Below the pieces are notes generated by a model, which was not told where the DNA came from, searched no databases, and saw only the letters and a list, made by a program, of their open reading frames with translations. A DNA stretch of 64,000 nucleotides from Afifellaceae bacterium (GTDB lineage Bacteria > Pseudomonadota > Alphaproteobacteria > Rhizobiales > Afifellaceae), in the NCBI GenBank assembly GCA_028281235.1, contig JANQKG010000036.1:124001-188000 (forward strand), given 5' to 3'. The translations under genes and the position numbers were made by a program. Shown piece by piece: positions 33,012 through 53,547 of the stretch (positions are counted from its first letter, which is position 1; the number at the start of each line of letters is the position of its first letter).

Positions 33012-33191
33012 TCATATGTCGCTTCGACACACCAAAATCGCAGTTGAATCAGGAGCTTGCGACGCGTTTTGCGGTCTCTCGACAAGGTGAACATTGCGCG
33101 CCCAAAACGCTTGCGCAGCGGGCGCCATTTGCTTAAATAGGGAAGCGTGAAGGCGCGCGAACCCATTCGCGCGCCTTCGAATTCGCGCGGT

Positions 33192-33389
33192 ATGGCCAAA
33201 ACAAACCCGTTTCAGTTTCTTCAGCAGGTCCGCAGCGAGACGGCCAAAGTCACATGGCCGACTCGGCGTGAGACTGCGATTACGACGTTGATGGTGTTCG
33301 TCATGGTGTTCTTGGCGACGATTTTTTTCTTTGTCGCCGACCAATTAATGAGCTGGGGCATCGGCCTCATGCTCGGCACGTCCGGCTAG
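33192..33389 (+). CDS. secE: Preprotein translocase subunit SecE
   Basis: A 65-residue, single-helix SecE. NPFQFLQQVRSETAKVTWPT is the conserved amphipathic region with the invariant VxWPxR motif, followed by one transmembrane segment (TTLMVFVMVFLATIFFFVADQ). It clamps SecY (encoded at 60037) in the inner-membrane channel. ATG 33192 is used; the longer frame from 33147 adds 15 non-conserved residues. nusG follows 31 bases later. Confidence 0.95.
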   Translation: MAKTNPFQFLQQVRSETAKVTWPTRRETAITTLMVFVMVFLATIFFFVADQLMSWGIGLMLGTSG

Positions 33390-33420
33390 TCCGGCCCAAG
33401 AAGAACCCGCGGAACTCTGG

Positions 33421-33951
33421 ATGGCGAAGCGCTGGTACATCGTCCATGCCTACTCGAACTTCGAGCGGAAGGTGGCGGATTCCATTCGCGAGAAGGCCGC
33501 CGCCGCCGGGCTGAGCGAACTCATAGACGACATTCTCGTGCCGACGGAGAAGGTCGTGGAAATGCGCCGCGGGCGCAAAGTGGATTCAGAGCGAAAGTTC
33601 TTCCCCGGCTACGTGCTGGTGAAGATGGACATGACCGACGAGGCGTATCACCTGATCAAGAATACGCCGAAGGTCACTGGTTTTCTGGGCGCCGACAGCC
33701 GCCCGACGCCGATACCCGACGCTGAGGCTGAGCGCATCATGGCGCAGGTCCAGGAAGGCGTGGAGCGGCCGAAGCCGTCGGTGAGCTTTGAGGTTGGCGA
33801 GCGCATCCGCGTCGCCGACGGACCGTTCGCTTCTTTTGAAGGGAACGTGGAGGAAGTGGACGAGGAGCGCGCGCGGTTGAAGGTGGCGGTGTCCATCTTC
33901 GGGCGCGCCACACCCGTTGAGCTGGAATACGGCCAGGTCGAGAAGGTCTGA
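33421..33951 (+). CDS. nusG: Transcription termination/antitermination factor NusG
   Basis: A 176-residue NusG: the N-terminal NGN domain starts KRWYIVHAYSNFERKVADSI and includes FFPGYVLVKMDMTDEAYHLI, and the C-terminal KOW domain contains GERIRVADGPFASFEGNVEE. It binds RNA polymerase, aids Rho-dependent termination and couples transcription to translation. Length and domain order are standard. It is preceded by secE, and a 162-base gap without a clear gene separates it from rplK. Confidence 0.97.
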   Translation: MAKRWYIVHAYSNFERKVADSIREKAAAAGLSELIDDILVPTEKVVEMRRGRKVDSERKFFPGYVLVKMDMTDEAYHLIKNTPKVTGFLGADSRPTPIPDAEAERIMAQVQEGVERPKPSVSFEVGERIRVADGPFASFEGNVEEVDEERARLKVAVSIFGRATPVELEYGQVEKV

Positions 33952-34113
33952 GCCGGGAGGGCGTCGCCGTTTGGCCGACGCCGGACGTGGAGCGGAGGCT
34001 CTGCGAAAGTCGTGGAAGGCTGGCCCCCGACGCCATCGGGCGGCTGATGAGGCCGGACCACGGACACCCCAACGCCGCGCCCTGAAGGGGTCGGCACGAG
34101 AACGGAGTGCGTC

Positions 34114-34542
34114 ATGGCGAAGAAAGTCGCGGGCTACCTGAAGCTTCAGGTGCCTGCCGGAGCCGCCAACCCGTCGCCGCCCATCGGGCCGGCGCTCGGT
34201 CAGCGCGGCCTCAACATCATGGAGTTCTGCAAGGCGTTCAACGCCGCCTCGCAGGATATGGAGAAGGGTGCGCCGATACCGGTCATGCTGACGATCTACG
34301 CCGATCGCAGCTTCACCTTCGAGATGAAGGCGCCGCCGGTGTCGCATTACCTGAAGAAGGCGGCCGGGCTGCAGAAGGGCGGTCAGACGCCGGGCCGCAG
34401 CGTCGCCGGCAAGGTGACGCGCAAGCAGGTGCAGTCGATCGCCGAAGATAAGATGAAGGACCTCAACGCGGAGAGCGTGGAGGCGGCGATGCGCATGGTG
34501 GAGGGCTCGGCCCGCTCCATGGGCCTGGAAGTGGTGGGCTAG
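34114..34542 (+). CDS. rplK: 50S ribosomal protein L11
   Basis: A 142-residue L11, starting [20 protein letters not shown] with [20 protein letters not shown], the hallmark of the N-terminal domain that contacts translation factors at the GTPase centre. The C-terminal domain bears [20 protein letters not shown], which binds the 23S rRNA. It ends three bases before rplA, so the pair is translated together, and L1 likely represses both. Confidence 0.98.
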   Translation: MAKKVAGYLKLQVPAGAANPSPPIGPALGQRGLNIMEFCKAFNAASQDMEKGAPIPVMLTIYADRSFTFEMKAPPVSHYLKKAAGLQKGGQTPGRSVAGKVTRKQVQSIAEDKMKDLNAESVEAAMRMVEGSARSMGLEVVG

Positions 34543-34545
34543 GCG

Positions 34546-35244
34546 ATGGGCAAGCTTGGAAAGCGCGTCAGGAAGGTCCGCGAGGGCATTGATCGCGATC
34601 AGCTTTATCCGCTCGGCGATGCCGTGCGCATGGTGAAGGAACGCGCCATCGCCAAGTTCGATGAGACCATCGAGGTGGCGCTCAATCTCGGCGTTGATCC
34701 GCGTCACGCCGACCAGATGGTGCGCGGCGTGGTGACGCTGCCCAACGGCACGGGCCGCTCCGTCCGCGTGGCGGTCTTCGCCCGCGGCGACAAGGCCGAT
34801 GAAGCCAAGGCAGCCGGCGCCGATGTTGTGGGCGCGGAGGAATTGGTGGAGACGGTGCAGAAAGGGCAGATCGATTTTGACCGCTGCATCGCAACGCCCG
34901 ATCTGATGCCGCTCGTCGGACGGCTCGGCAAGATTTTGGGGCCGCGCGGGCTCATGCCCAACCCCAAGGTCGGCACCGTCACCAACGATGTGACGCAGGC
35001 CGTGAACGACGCCAAGGGCGGCGCTGTCGAGTTTCGCGTCGAGAAGGCCGGCATCGTGCAGGCCGGAATCGGCAAGGCGTCCTTCACCGAGGCGGCGCTG
35101 GAGGAGAACATCCGCGCGCTGACGGATGCGGTGAACAAGGCCAAGCCCTCGGGCGCCAAGGGAACCTACATGAAGCGCGTGGCGCTGAGCTCCACACAAG
35201 GAGCCGGCGTGCGCGTCGACCCGGCCTCGCTCTCAGCGGGCTGA
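34546..35244 (+). CDS. rplA: 50S ribosomal protein L1
   Basis: A 232-residue L1 with [20 protein letters not shown] near the start and the central signature [21 protein letters not shown]1 binds the mobile stalk of 23S rRNA and in most bacteria represses the rplK-rplA message. The gene begins at ATG 34546, immediately after rplK. A 388-base structured leader follows before rplJ. Confidence 0.98.
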   Translation: MGKLGKRVRKVREGIDRDQLYPLGDAVRMVKERAIAKFDETIEVALNLGVDPRHADQMVRGVVTLPNGTGRSVRVAVFARGDKADEAKAAGADVVGAEELVETVQKGQIDFDRCIATPDLMPLVGRLGKILGPRGLMPNPKVGTVTNDVTQAVNDAKGGAVEFRVEKAGIVQAGIGKASFTEAALEENIRALTDAVNKAKPSGAKGTYMKRVALSSTQGAGVRVDPASLSAG

Positions 35245-35632
35245 GGCCGCGATTTGAGGAATTTGCCTGGGCTACGGCCCAGGCCAAGCGTTTCGCCCAA
35301 AGCGCTTCGGCGCTGCGGGCGGAAAAGGACCGGCAGGCAAGCCTGCTGGTCCGTCCTGTCCGAGATTGCAGGTGAGCTTCGGCTCCTAAGCCCCGGTCAA
35401 ATGGGCGGCCTGCATGAGACGGGTTCGAGAACCAATTTTGGGCCTTTCGGCCCACGTTCGGTTCGAACCTCTCGTCCTTCGCTTTCTTCGGGAAGCGAGG
35501 GCCCGGGCCTTCAAAGGTCCGGGGGACAGGCGTCACCGTCGCCCGTTCTCCGGAATCTTGGGAGCCGGGCGGCAAGGCGAAACGGCTCGCGATCTCGCTC
35601 AGGCGAGACCGGGCCAGATGAGGACAGAGGCA
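35245..35632 (+). promoter_or_regulatory. Structured rplJ leader region
   Basis: A 388-base gap without a gene that can fold extensively. Clear stems are GCCTGGGC-TACG-GCCCAGGC at 35265-35284, a GACCGGCAGGC / GCCTGCTGGTC stem with one mismatch further on, and GGGCC-TTTC-GGCCC at about 35449-35462 nested inside a longer GGTTCGA / TCGAACC pairing. In many bacteria the rplJ leader binds L10-(L12) for autoregulation; I infer the same here. It may also contain a separate promoter for rplJL-rpoBC. Confidence 0.6.
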
Positions 35633-36151
35633 GTGGATAGAGCGCAAAAAAGCGAGATGGTGTCCACACTCAACCAGGTGTTTTCCAACACCGGGGTTGT
35701 GGTCGTGGCCCACTATTCCGGCCTGAACGTCGCCCAGATGACGGCCCTTCGCGGCCGCATGCGGGAGGCGGGGGCCAGCCTCAAGGTCGCCAAGAACCGA
35801 CTCGTCAAGCTCGCCCTGAAGGATACGGACGTCGAGCACATCAGCGATCTGTTCCAGGGACCGACGGTCATCGCCTATTCGGACGATCCCGTCGCCGCCC
35901 CCAAAGTCGCCGCCGAATTTGCCAAGACGAACGACAAGCTCGTCATTCTCGGCGGCGCCATGGGGCCGACCACCCTGGACGCCAAAGGCGTGGAGGCGCT
36001 CGCCACCATGCCGTCGCTCGATGAACTGCGCGCCAAGCTGGTCGGCATGATCCAGACGCCGGCGACGCGCGTAGCCGGTGTGCTGCAGGCTCCGGCCGGG
36101 CAGCTCGCGCGGGTGTTCGGGGCCTATGCCGACAAGGGTGAAGCGGCCTGA
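35633..36151 (+). CDS. rplJ: 50S ribosomal protein L10
   Basis: A 172-residue L10, the base of the ribosomal stalk. [20 protein letters not shown] and [19 protein letters not shown] open the rRNA-binding domain; [11 protein letters not shown] and the long C-terminal helix that carries L12 dimers follow. I choose GTG 35633 as the start, with GAGGA about 9 bases upstream; the frame stays open to 35414 but the extra residues are not L10-like. The structured leader just upstream suggests autoregulation. Confidence 0.95.
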   Translation: MDRAQKSEMVSTLNQVFSNTGVVVVAHYSGLNVAQMTALRGRMREAGASLKVAKNRLVKLALKDTDVEHISDLFQGPTVIAYSDDPVAAPKVAAEFAKTNDKLVILGGAMGPTTLDAKGVEALATMPSLDELRAKLVGMIQTPATRVAGVLQAPAGQLARVFGAYADKGEAA

Positions 36152-36205
36152 GGCTGATCTTGATTGACCTGAGACCAAGGTTCGAACCGACAAGGAAACG
36201 ACATC

Positions 36206-36586
36206 ATGGCTGATCTATCGAAAATCGTAGAGGACCTCTCCAGCCTGACTGTCTTGGAAGCCGCCGAGCTCTCCAAGCTGCTGGAGGAGAAATGGGGCGT
36301 GTCCGCCGCAGCGCCGGTTGCGGTCGCTGCTGCCGGGGCGCCGGGCGCCGGCGCCGCCGAAGCGGCTGAGGAGAAGGACGAGTTCGACGTCGTCCTGGCT
36401 GCCATCGGCGACAAGAAGATCAACGTCATCAAAGAGGTGCGCGCCATCACCGGGCTTGGCCTGAAAGAGGCGAAGGACCTCGTGGAAGGCGCGCCTGGTA
36501 CGGTGAAGGAGGCGGCCGCCAAGGCGGAAGCCGAAGAGATCAAGAAGAAGCTCGAGGACGTCGGCGCGACGGTCGAGCTGAAGTAG
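36206..36586 (+). CDS. rplL: 50S ribosomal protein L7/L12
   Basis: A 126-residue L7/L12. The N-terminal dimerisation region ([20 protein letters not shown]) is joined by an Ala/Gly-rich hinge ([16 protein letters not shown]) to the factor-binding C-terminal domain [20 protein letters not shown] with [15 protein letters not shown]. It recruits elongation factors to the ribosome. It lies 54 bases after rplJ and is followed by two strong hairpins before rpoB, which probably set the ratio of L12 to polymerase transcripts. Confidence 0.98.
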   Translation: MADLSKIVEDLSSLTVLEAAELSKLLEEKWGVSAAAPVAVAAAGAPGAGAAEAAEEKDEFDVVLAAIGDKKINVIKEVRAITGLGLKEAKDLVEGAPGTVKEAAAKAEAEEIKKKLEDVGATVELK

Positions 36587-36601
36587 GCGTATCCGAGACC
36601 C

Positions 36602-36689
36602 GTCCGGGCGCGGAGCCGCTGCGCCCGGACATGAATGGCCGTTAGGGCCGCTGGCTGCCCCGATAGCCGCACCGACAGACGGTGCGGCT
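36602..36689 (+). promoter_or_regulatory. Two perfect hairpins between rplL and rpoB
   Basis: Hairpin one has 10-bp arms GTCCGGGCGC / GCGCCCGGAC (36602-36611 and 36621-36630) and a 9-base loop. Hairpin two has 10-bp arms AGCCGCACCG / CGGTGCGGCT (36665-36674 and 36680-36689) and a 5-base loop. Neither is followed by a T run, so they fit an attenuator or RNA-processing site like the one known between rplL and rpoB in Escherichia coli, rather than a full terminator. Confidence 0.8.
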
Positions 36690-36725
36690 CTCCGGACAGC
36701 CGCTAGAAATTGGCGAGGACGATTT

Positions 36726-40889
<4,164 letters not shown>

Positions 40890-40895
40890 TCGTCA

Positions 40896-40997
40896 GAGCA
40901 TGATCCCGAAAAGTGGACACCGGTTTTCGGATAAGATCATGCTCAAACAAACAGTTAGAGCGTCAGAGCGATGTGGGCGTAACGCGAAAACGCTCTG
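40896..40997. repeat. Palindromic element inside the rpoB-rpoC gap
   Basis: The first part, 40896-40944, has GAGCATGATC / GATCATGCTC ends and the CCGAAAAG / TTTTCGG core. A second imperfect hairpin, about 40957-40997, is built on TAGAGCGTCAGAGCGAT and ACGCGAAAACGCTCT. The same two-part form occurs at 52281. It occupies most of the 170-base intergenic gap, between two genes that must be expressed in equal amounts. Confidence 0.9.
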
Positions 40998-41059
40998 GAA
41001 CATAGTCGACAGAACAGAATAATCCTGAGAAGGCCGGCGCGACGGCCTAAGGAGTGAGC

Positions 41060-45259
<4,200 letters not shown>

Positions 45260-45287
45260 CGCGGGAAAGGCGTCTCCTACGACATCC

Positions 45288-45318
45288 GAAAGGGCCGCCC
45301 CCGGGCGGCCTTTTCCTT
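45288..45318 (+). terminator. Intrinsic terminator after rpoC
   Basis: GGCCGCC (45293-45299), a four-base loop and GGCGGCC (45304-45310) form a strong stem flanked by AAAG and TTTTCCTTT. It sits 33 bases after the rpoC stop and should end the rplJL-rpoBC transcript. Confidence 0.85.
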
Positions 45319-45545
45319 TGGTAGCGACAGCCAAAGAGGGCGCCTGTCGCCCTCCCGCCACAGGGGTAGAAATAATCCGTTAAGGCATTCCATGTTTGTT
45401 GTGGCGAAGGCCGAAGCGGCCTAGGAAGGCGTGGGGAGCGGGGGCTTCCAGACGGTGAAAACGGAAGTAAGGTCCGTGCGGGCTGGCACGGGTCGCCCTG
45501 TCTTTCGTGTGCGTCGACGGCACGGTGTTTGTGGGGATTGAATTG

Positions 45546-45635
45546 ATGTCTACCGGTTTTGTTTGGCGCTGTTTTTTGTTCCTTGGACTGACGGCGGGAT
45601 ACGTCGTCGTGGCGGCGTTGCCCTATCTCGCCTGA
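45546..45635 (+). CDS. Possible 29-residue membrane peptide
   Basis: In the 690-base gap between rpoC and rpsL, ATG 45546 opens a 29-codon frame encoding MSTGFVWRCFLFLGLTAGYV then VVAALPYLA: a basic N-terminus and one hydrophobic helix, the make-up of a small single-pass membrane protein. A purine-rich stretch (GGGGATTG) lies upstream, but no strong ribosome-binding site. No other gene is visible in 45319-45950. This may be real or chance. Confidence 0.35.
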   Translation: MSTGFVWRCFLFLGLTAGYVVVAALPYLA

Positions 45636-45684
45636 ACCGGCGCCGCACACCCAAAAAATCCCGAAAACCGGTGCTCCCGCGGGG

Positions 45685-45713
45685 TTGACGCCCCCCGGGG
45701 CAATCGCTAGATG
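45685..45713 (+). promoter_or_regulatory. Sigma-70-type promoter for the str operon
   Basis: TTGACG (45685-45690) and TAGATG (45708-45713) are separated by exactly 17 bases, a near-consensus vegetative promoter. It is about 240 bases upstream of rpsL and downstream of the rpoC terminator, so it is well placed to drive rpsL-rpsG-fusA-tuf and possibly the S10 genes. Confidence 0.65.
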
Positions 45714-45950
45714 AACGCAGCCCGAGGGCAGGCGGTAAGCCGAGCCCGGTTCCTGTGCGTCCAAAGCCGCAGGACCTAGTCGACTTAGACGCTGCCAGGG
45801 TCAGACGCTGAAGTAAGAGGTCAAGATCGCGACCTTAGGGCTCGCGGTCCTCTGCTTTTTTCGGCACCGGCGCTTTCAAGAGCGCACGGTGCGATTTTCA
45901 TCGCACGTGACGCGTGCACCTAAGGACACGGACAGGAACGACAGGCGAGA

Positions 45951-46322
45951 ATGCCGACGATCCAGCAGCTCATCCGCAAGCCCCGGCAGGTGCCGGCCAA
46001 GCGGAACAAGGTTCCCGCGCTCGACGCCAATCCGCAGAAGCGCGGCGTGTGCACGCGCGTCTACACGACCACGCCCAAGAAGCCGAACTCGGCGCTGCGC
46101 AAGGTCGCCAAGGTGCGGCTGACCAATGGCCATGAGGTCATCGGCTACATCCCCGGCGAGGGGCATAATCTGCAGGAGCACTCGGTGGTGATGATCCGCG
46201 GCGGCCGCGTCAAGGACCTGCCGGGCGTACGTTATCATATCCTGCGCGGCGTCCTTGACACGCAGGGCGTCAAGGACCGTCGCCAGCGCCGCTCCAAATA
46301 CGGCGCCAAGCGTCCGAAATAG
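45951..46322 (+). CDS. rpsL: 30S ribosomal protein S12
   Basis: A 123-residue S12, first gene of the str operon. The decoding-site loops [20 protein letters not shown] and [12 protein letters not shown] with [13 protein letters not shown] are intact, with Lys at the two positions (43 and 88 in E. coli numbering) whose change gives streptomycin resistance, so a sensitive form is predicted. It starts at ATG 45951 after a long leader. Confidence 0.98.
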   Translation: MPTIQQLIRKPRQVPAKRNKVPALDANPQKRGVCTRVYTTTPKKPNSALRKVAKVRLTNGHEVIGYIPGEGHNLQEHSVVMIRGGRVKDLPGVRYHILRGVLDTQGVKDRRQRRSKYGAKRPK

Positions 46323-46335
46323 ATAAGGTTCAAGC

Positions 46336-46367
46336 TCCCGGTCTGCGTAAAGCAGGTCCGGGATTTT
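46336..46367 (+). terminator. Hairpin with short T run between rpsL and rpsG
   Basis: TCCCGG pairs with CCGGGA (46336-46363) around an inner CTGC-GTAAA-GCAG stem, followed by TTTT at 46364-46367. It could cause partial termination or stabilise the rpsL message; full termination is unlikely in an operon. Confidence 0.5.
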
Positions 46368-46409
46368 CGCTGCCGCAAGGCCACGCAAGGTTTCGAAGGA
46401 AGAAGCTGA

Positions 46410-46880
46410 ATGTCGCGACGACATCGTGCCGAGAAACGGGAGATCATCCCCGACGCCAAATATGGCGACGTGGTGCTCTCCAAGTTCATGAATTCGGTGA
46501 TGTATGCCGGCAAGAAGTCGGCTGCCGAGGCGATCGTCTACGGCGCGCTCGACGATGTGGAGCAGCGCGCCCGGCAGGACCCGATCGGCGTCTTCCACCA
46601 GGCGCTTGAGAATGTGATGCCGCAGATTGAGGTGCGCTCCCGGCGCGTCGGCGGCGCCACCTATCAGGTGCCGGTCGAGGTGCGCACCGAGCGGCGCCAG
46701 GCCCTCGCCATCCGCTGGCTGATTGCCGCCGCGCGTGGCCGCAACGAGCGCACCATGGTGGGGCGGCTCTCCGGCGAACTGATGGATGCATTCAACAATC
46801 GCGGCAATGCCGTGAAGAAGCGCGAAGACACGCACCGCATGGCGGAAGCCAACCGCGCCTTCTCGCATTACCGCTGGTAA
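46410..46880 (+). CDS. rpsG: 30S ribosomal protein S7
   Basis: A 156-residue S7, which nucleates assembly of the 30S head. It begins [20 protein letters not shown] and carries [34 protein letters not shown] and [20 protein letters not shown] at the C-terminus. S7 is the usual feedback repressor of the str operon; a binding site would be expected in the rpsL-rpsG gap, where a hairpin is seen at 46336. Confidence 0.98.
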   Translation: MSRRHRAEKREIIPDAKYGDVVLSKFMNSVMYAGKKSAAEAIVYGALDDVEQRARQDPIGVFHQALENVMPQIEVRSRRVGGATYQVPVEVRTERRQALAIRWLIAAARGRNERTMVGRLSGELMDAFNNRGNAVKKREDTHRMAEANRAFSHYRW

Positions 46881-46900
46881 CGGACGAAGAGATCAGAGCC

Positions 46901-48991
<2,091 letters not shown>

Positions 48992-49027
48992 TCGGGTCAG
49001 ACAGGCGCACTCAGACGGAGAGAGCTG

Positions 49028-50203
<1,176 letters not shown>

Positions 50204-50211
50204 CCGGGAAG

Positions 50212-50242
50212 GGCGCGGGAACACCACCCGCGCCGCTTCTTT
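50212..50242 (+). terminator. Terminator-like hairpin after tuf
   Basis: GGCGCGGG (50212-50219) and CCCGCGCC (50227-50234) form an 8-bp stem with a 7-base loop, followed by GCTTCTTTT. It sits in the 54-base gap between tuf and rpsJ and may separate the str and S10 transcripts, at least partly. Confidence 0.65.
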
Positions 50243-50257
50243 TGAGGGACAGGACAC

Positions 50258-50566
50258 ATGAACGGCCAGAACATCCGCATCCGCCTGAAGGCGTTCGATC
50301 ACCGCGTGCTCGATACCTCGACCGCGGAGATCGTCTCCACGGCCAAGCGGACGGGCGCGCAGGTGCGCGGGCCGATCCCGTTGCCCAGCCGGATTGAGAA
50401 GTTCACCGTCAACCGCTCCCCGCACATCGACAAGAAGAGCCGGGAGCAATTCGAGATCAGGACCCACAAGCGGCTGCTCGACATCATCGAGCCGACGCCT
50501 CAGACGGTCGACGCTTTGATGAAGCTCGACCTGGCTGCCGGCGTCGATGTGGAGATCAAGCTTTAG
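50258..50566 (+). CDS. rpsJ: 30S ribosomal protein S10
   Basis: A 102-residue S10, first gene of the S10 operon and also the NusB partner in antitermination (NusE). [20 protein letters not shown], then [20 protein letters not shown] and a final VEIKL are canonical. It begins 54 bases after tuf, following a terminator-like hairpin, with GAGGGACAG as a ribosome-binding site. Confidence 0.98.
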   Translation: MNGQNIRIRLKAFDHRVLDTSTAEIVSTAKRTGAQVRGPIPLPSRIEKFTVNRSPHIDKKSREQFEIRTHKRLLDIIEPTPQTVDALMKLDLAAGVDVEIKL

Positions 50567-50595
50567 GGCAGCGGCCCCGACGAGGCAGGAAGATC

Positions 50596-51372
50596 ATGCG
50601 TTCAGGCGTGATTGCAAAGAAGCTGGGGATGACCCGCGTCTATACGGAGGCCGGCGAGCACGTGCCGGTCACGGTTCTGCGCGTGGACAATTGCCAGGTC
50701 GTGGCTCAGCGCACGGCGGAGAAGGATGGCTACACCGCCGTCCAGCTCGGCGTCGGCGCGCGCAAGGCTAAGAATACGCCCAAGGCGCTGCGCGGCCATT
50801 TCGCGCGCGCCGAGGTGGAGCCCAAGCGCCGCGTGGCGGAGTTCCGTGTCACCCCGGAGAACATGATCGACGTGGGCGCGGAGATCACCGCGGAGCATTT
50901 CGTTCCCGGACAGTTCGTCGACGTGACCGGCACGTCGATCGGCAAGGGCTTCGCCGGCGTCATGAAGCGCCACAACTTTGGTGGCGGACGTGCCTCGCAC
51001 GGCGTGTCGATCTCGCATCGCGCACACGGCTCAACCGGCCAGCGCCAAGACCCCGGCAAGGTCTTTAAAGGAAAGAAGATGGCCGGCCATATGGGTGCGG
51101 AACGCGTGACCACGCAGAACCTTCAAGTGGTGCGCACCGACGCCGACCAGGGCGTCATTCTGGTCAAGGGTGCCGTTCCCGGCGCCAAGGGCGGTTGGCT
51201 TCTGGTGTGCGACGCGGTGAAGAAGGCCGCGCCGGACGGCGCGCCGTCACCCGCCGCCATTCGCGCCGCTCAGAAGCCGGCAGCGCCAGAGGATGCTGCG
51301 CCCGCACCGGAAGCCGCGCCCACCCCAGAGGCGGCGCCTGAGGCCGCCGGCGAGCCGAGTGGAGACGCGTGA
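50596..51372 (+). CDS. rplC: 50S ribosomal protein L3
   Basis: A 258-residue L3, about 50 longer than the E. coli protein because of a low-complexity Ala/Pro/Glu tail from about residue 215 ([20 protein letters not shown]). The core is standard: [20 protein letters not shown], and the peptidyl-transferase-reaching loop [20 protein letters not shown]. Similar tails occur in other Hyphomicrobiales. The stop overlaps the rplD start by one base (TGATG). Confidence 0.97.
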   Translation: MRSGVIAKKLGMTRVYTEAGEHVPVTVLRVDNCQVVAQRTAEKDGYTAVQLGVGARKAKNTPKALRGHFARAEVEPKRRVAEFRVTPENMIDVGAEITAEHFVPGQFVDVTGTSIGKGFAGVMKRHNFGGGRASHGVSISHRAHGSTGQRQDPGKVFKGKKMAGHMGAERVTTQNLQVVRTDADQGVILVKGAVPGAKGGWLLVCDAVKKAAPDGAPSPAAIRAAQKPAAPEDAAPAPEAAPTPEAAPEAAGEPSGDA

Positions 51373-52001
51373 TGGAGCTGACGATCAAGACACTCGCCGG
51401 CAAGCCCGCGGGTAAGGTCACCGTCTCCGATGATGTCTTCGGGCTGGAGCCGCGCCGCGACATCCTGCAACGCATGGTGCGTTGGCAGCTTGCCAAGCGC
51501 CGGCGGGGCACGCATGCCACCAAGCAGCGCAGCCAGATCCGCGCCACCTCCAAGAAGCTCTACCGTCAGAAGGGCACAGGAAGCGCCCGCCACGGCAATG
51601 CCGGCGCGCCGCAGTTTCGCGGCGGCGGCAAGGCCTTTGGCCCGAACGTGCGCAGCCACGCCATCGGCCTGCCCAAGCGCGTGCGCGCGCTGGCGCTGAA
51701 GCATGCGTTGTCGGCCAAGGCGAAGGCCGATGCCATCATCGTGCTCGACGATCTGAAGCCCGCGGAGGCCAAGACCAAGGCGCTCCTGGCGCAGTTCGCC
51801 GGCCTCGGCATCTCCAATGCGCTGATCATCGGCGGTTCGGAGATCGACGCCGATTTCGGCCGCGCCGCCCGCAACATTCGCGGCGTCGACGTGCTGCCGG
51901 TGCAAGGCATCAACGTCTACGACATTCTGCGCCGGGGCACGTTGGTCCTGTCGAAATCCGCCGTCGAGGCGCTGGAGGAGCGGTTCAATGGCGGATCTTA
52001 A
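51372..52001 (+). CDS. rplD: 50S ribosomal protein L4
   Basis: A 209-residue L4. The internal extended loop that lines the exit tunnel is recognisable in [20 protein letters not shown] then [14 protein letters not shown]. In some bacteria L4 represses the S10 operon. ATG 51372 is coupled to the rplC stop; a GTG one codon earlier is unnecessary. It overlaps rplW by 14 bases. Confidence 0.97.
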   Translation: MELTIKTLAGKPAGKVTVSDDVFGLEPRRDILQRMVRWQLAKRRRGTHATKQRSQIRATSKKLYRQKGTGSARHGNAGAPQFRGGGKAFGPNVRSHAIGLPKRVRALALKHALSAKAKADAIIVLDDLKPAEAKTKALLAQFAGLGISNALIIGGSEIDADFGRAARNIRGVDVLPVQGINVYDILRRGTLVLSKSAVEALEERFNGGS

Positions 52002-52281
52002 GCACTACGACACGATCATCGCGCCGGTGATCACGGAGAAGGCGACGCTGGCGTCGGAGCACGGCAAGGTCGTGTTCCGTGTCGCGCCGGACGCCACCAA
52101 GCCGGAGATCAAGGCGGCGGTGGAGGCGCTCTTCTCCGTCGAGGTGACGGCCGTCAACACGCTCAACCGCGCCGGCAAGACGAAGCGCTTCCGGGGCATT
52201 CCCGGCAAGCAGAAAAGCTACAAGAAGGCCGTCGTGACGCTGGCTGAAGGCCAGACGATCGACGTGACCACGGGTCTTTAG
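51988..52281 (+). CDS. rplW: 50S ribosomal protein L23
   Basis: A 97-residue L23, located at the tunnel exit where trigger factor and SRP dock. [20 protein letters not shown] at the start and [20 protein letters not shown] are family landmarks. It begins within rplD. Its TAG stop supplies the first base of the palindromic element that follows, so the element abuts the coding region exactly. Confidence 0.97.
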   Translation: MADLKHYDTIIAPVITEKATLASEHGKVVFRVAPDATKPEIKAAVEALFSVEVTAVNTLNRAGKTKRFRGIPGKQKSYKKAVVTLAEGQTIDVTTGL

Positions 52282-52380
52282 AGCATGATCCCGAAAAGTG
52301 GCACCCGGTTTTCGGATAAGATCATGCTCCAACAAAGAGTTAGAGCGTCAGAGCGATTCAACGAAACGCGAAAGCGCTCT
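52281..52380. repeat. Palindromic element in the rplW-rplB gap
   Basis: GAGCATGATC / GATCATGCTC ends at 52281-52329 with the CCGAAAAG / TTTTCGG core, then a second hairpin (52340-52380) from TTAGAGCGTCAGAGCGAT to CGCGAAAGCGCTCT. This is the same two-part type as in the rpoB-rpoC gap. It nearly fills the 128-base gap, in an operon where other gaps are mostly under 35 bases. Confidence 0.9.
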
Positions 52381-52409
52381 AGGGCGGCGAGAGTTCGGGA
52401 CGAAATCCG

Positions 52410-53246
52410 ATGGCAATGAAGACATACAATCCCATCACGCCGGGCCTTCGCCAGCTCTCGCTGGTCGACCGCTCGCGGCTGTGGAAGGGCAAGCCGGAAA
52501 AGGCGCTGACCGTCGGGCTGAACAAGAAGGGCGGGCGCAACAATCTCGGCCGCATGACGGCGCGGCGGCGCGGCGGCGGGCACAAGCGCGCCTATCGCAT
52601 CGTCGACTTCAAGCGCCAGAAATTCGATGTGCCGGCCAAGGTCGAGCGGCTCGAATACGACCCGAACCGTTCCGCCTTCATCGCGCTGATCCGCTATGAG
52701 GACGGCGAGCGCGCCTACATCCTCGCCCCGCAGCGTCTGGCGGAAGGCGACACGGTGATTTCCGGCCAGCAGGTCGACGTGAAGCCCGGCAACGCCATGC
52801 CGCTGCGCTCCATTCCCGTGGGCACGATCGTACACAATGTGGAGCTGAAGATTGGCCGCGGCGGCCAGATCGCGCGCGCTGCCGGCGCCTACGTGCAGCT
52901 CGTCGGCCGCGACCAGGGCTACGCGATCCTGCGATTGAATTCCGGCGAGCAGCGTCTCGTCCACGGCAATTGCATGGCGACCGTCGGCGCCGTCTCCAAC
53001 CCGGACCACGGCAATGTCAGCCTCGGCAAGGCCGGCCGCAGCCGCTGGCTGGGCAAACGGCCGTCGGTGCGTGGTGTGGCCATGAACCCGATCGATCACC
53101 CGCATGGCGGCGGCGAAGGCCGCTCCAGCGGCGGGCGGCATCCCGTCACCCCGTGGGGCAAGCCCACCAAGGGCAAGCGGACCCGCTCCAACAAGGCAAC
53201 GTCGAAATACATCCTGCGCTCGCGGCATGCCCGCAAGGGGCGCTGA
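52410..53246 (+). CDS. rplB: 50S ribosomal protein L2
   Basis: A 278-residue L2, required for subunit association and peptidyl transfer. [20 protein letters not shown] opens the rRNA-binding part, and the C-terminal [20 protein letters not shown] contains the conserved His near the catalytic centre. It is the first gene after the palindromic element and may depend on read-through across it. Confidence 0.98.
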   Translation: MAMKTYNPITPGLRQLSLVDRSRLWKGKPEKALTVGLNKKGGRNNLGRMTARRRGGGHKRAYRIVDFKRQKFDVPAKVERLEYDPNRSAFIALIRYEDGERAYILAPQRLAEGDTVISGQQVDVKPGNAMPLRSIPVGTIVHNVELKIGRGGQIARAAGAYVQLVGRDQGYAILRLNSGEQRLVHGNCMATVGAVSNPDHGNVSLGKAGRSRWLGKRPSVRGVAMNPIDHPHGGGEGRSSGGRHPVTPWGKPTKGKRTRSNKATSKYILRSRHARKGR

Positions 53247-53267
53247 GGCAGGACTTAGGAGAGACCA

Positions 53268-53546
53268 GTGGCGCGCTCAGTTTGGAAAGGCCCGTTCTTC
53301 GATGGCTACCTTCTCGACAAGGCGGAGAAGGTGCGGGAGTCCGGCCGTAAGGACGTCATCAAGATCTGGAGCCGTCGCTCGACGATCCTGCCGCAATTCG
53401 TCGGCCTGACCTTTGGCGTCTACAACGGCCACAAGCACATCCCGGTCCTCGTGTCGGAGGACATGATCGGCCACAAGTTCGGCGAGTTCGCTCCCACACG
53501 GACGTTCTACGGCCACGCCGCCGACAAGAAGGCCAGGAGAGGCTGA
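53268..53546 (+). CDS. rpsS: 30S ribosomal protein S19
   Basis: A 92-residue S19 in the 30S head, contacting S13 and the A-site tRNA region. [20 protein letters not shown] and [20 protein letters not shown] are canonical. It starts with GTG at 53268 after AGGAGA. rplV begins one base after its stop. Confidence 0.97.
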   Translation: MARSVWKGPFFDGYLLDKAEKVRESGRKDVIKIWSRRSTILPQFVGLTFGVYNGHKHIPVLVSEDMIGHKFGEFAPTRTFYGHAADKKARRG

Positions 53547-53547
53547 G

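Noticed and set aside
33952-34113. Plus-strand frame after nusG
   Set aside because: It overlaps nusG and rplK in another frame, is Arg/Ala-rich and lacks any family resemblance.
35414-35632. N-terminal extension of L10
   Set aside because: The added residues are not L10-like and run through the structured leader; GTG 35633 has a suitable ribosome-binding site.
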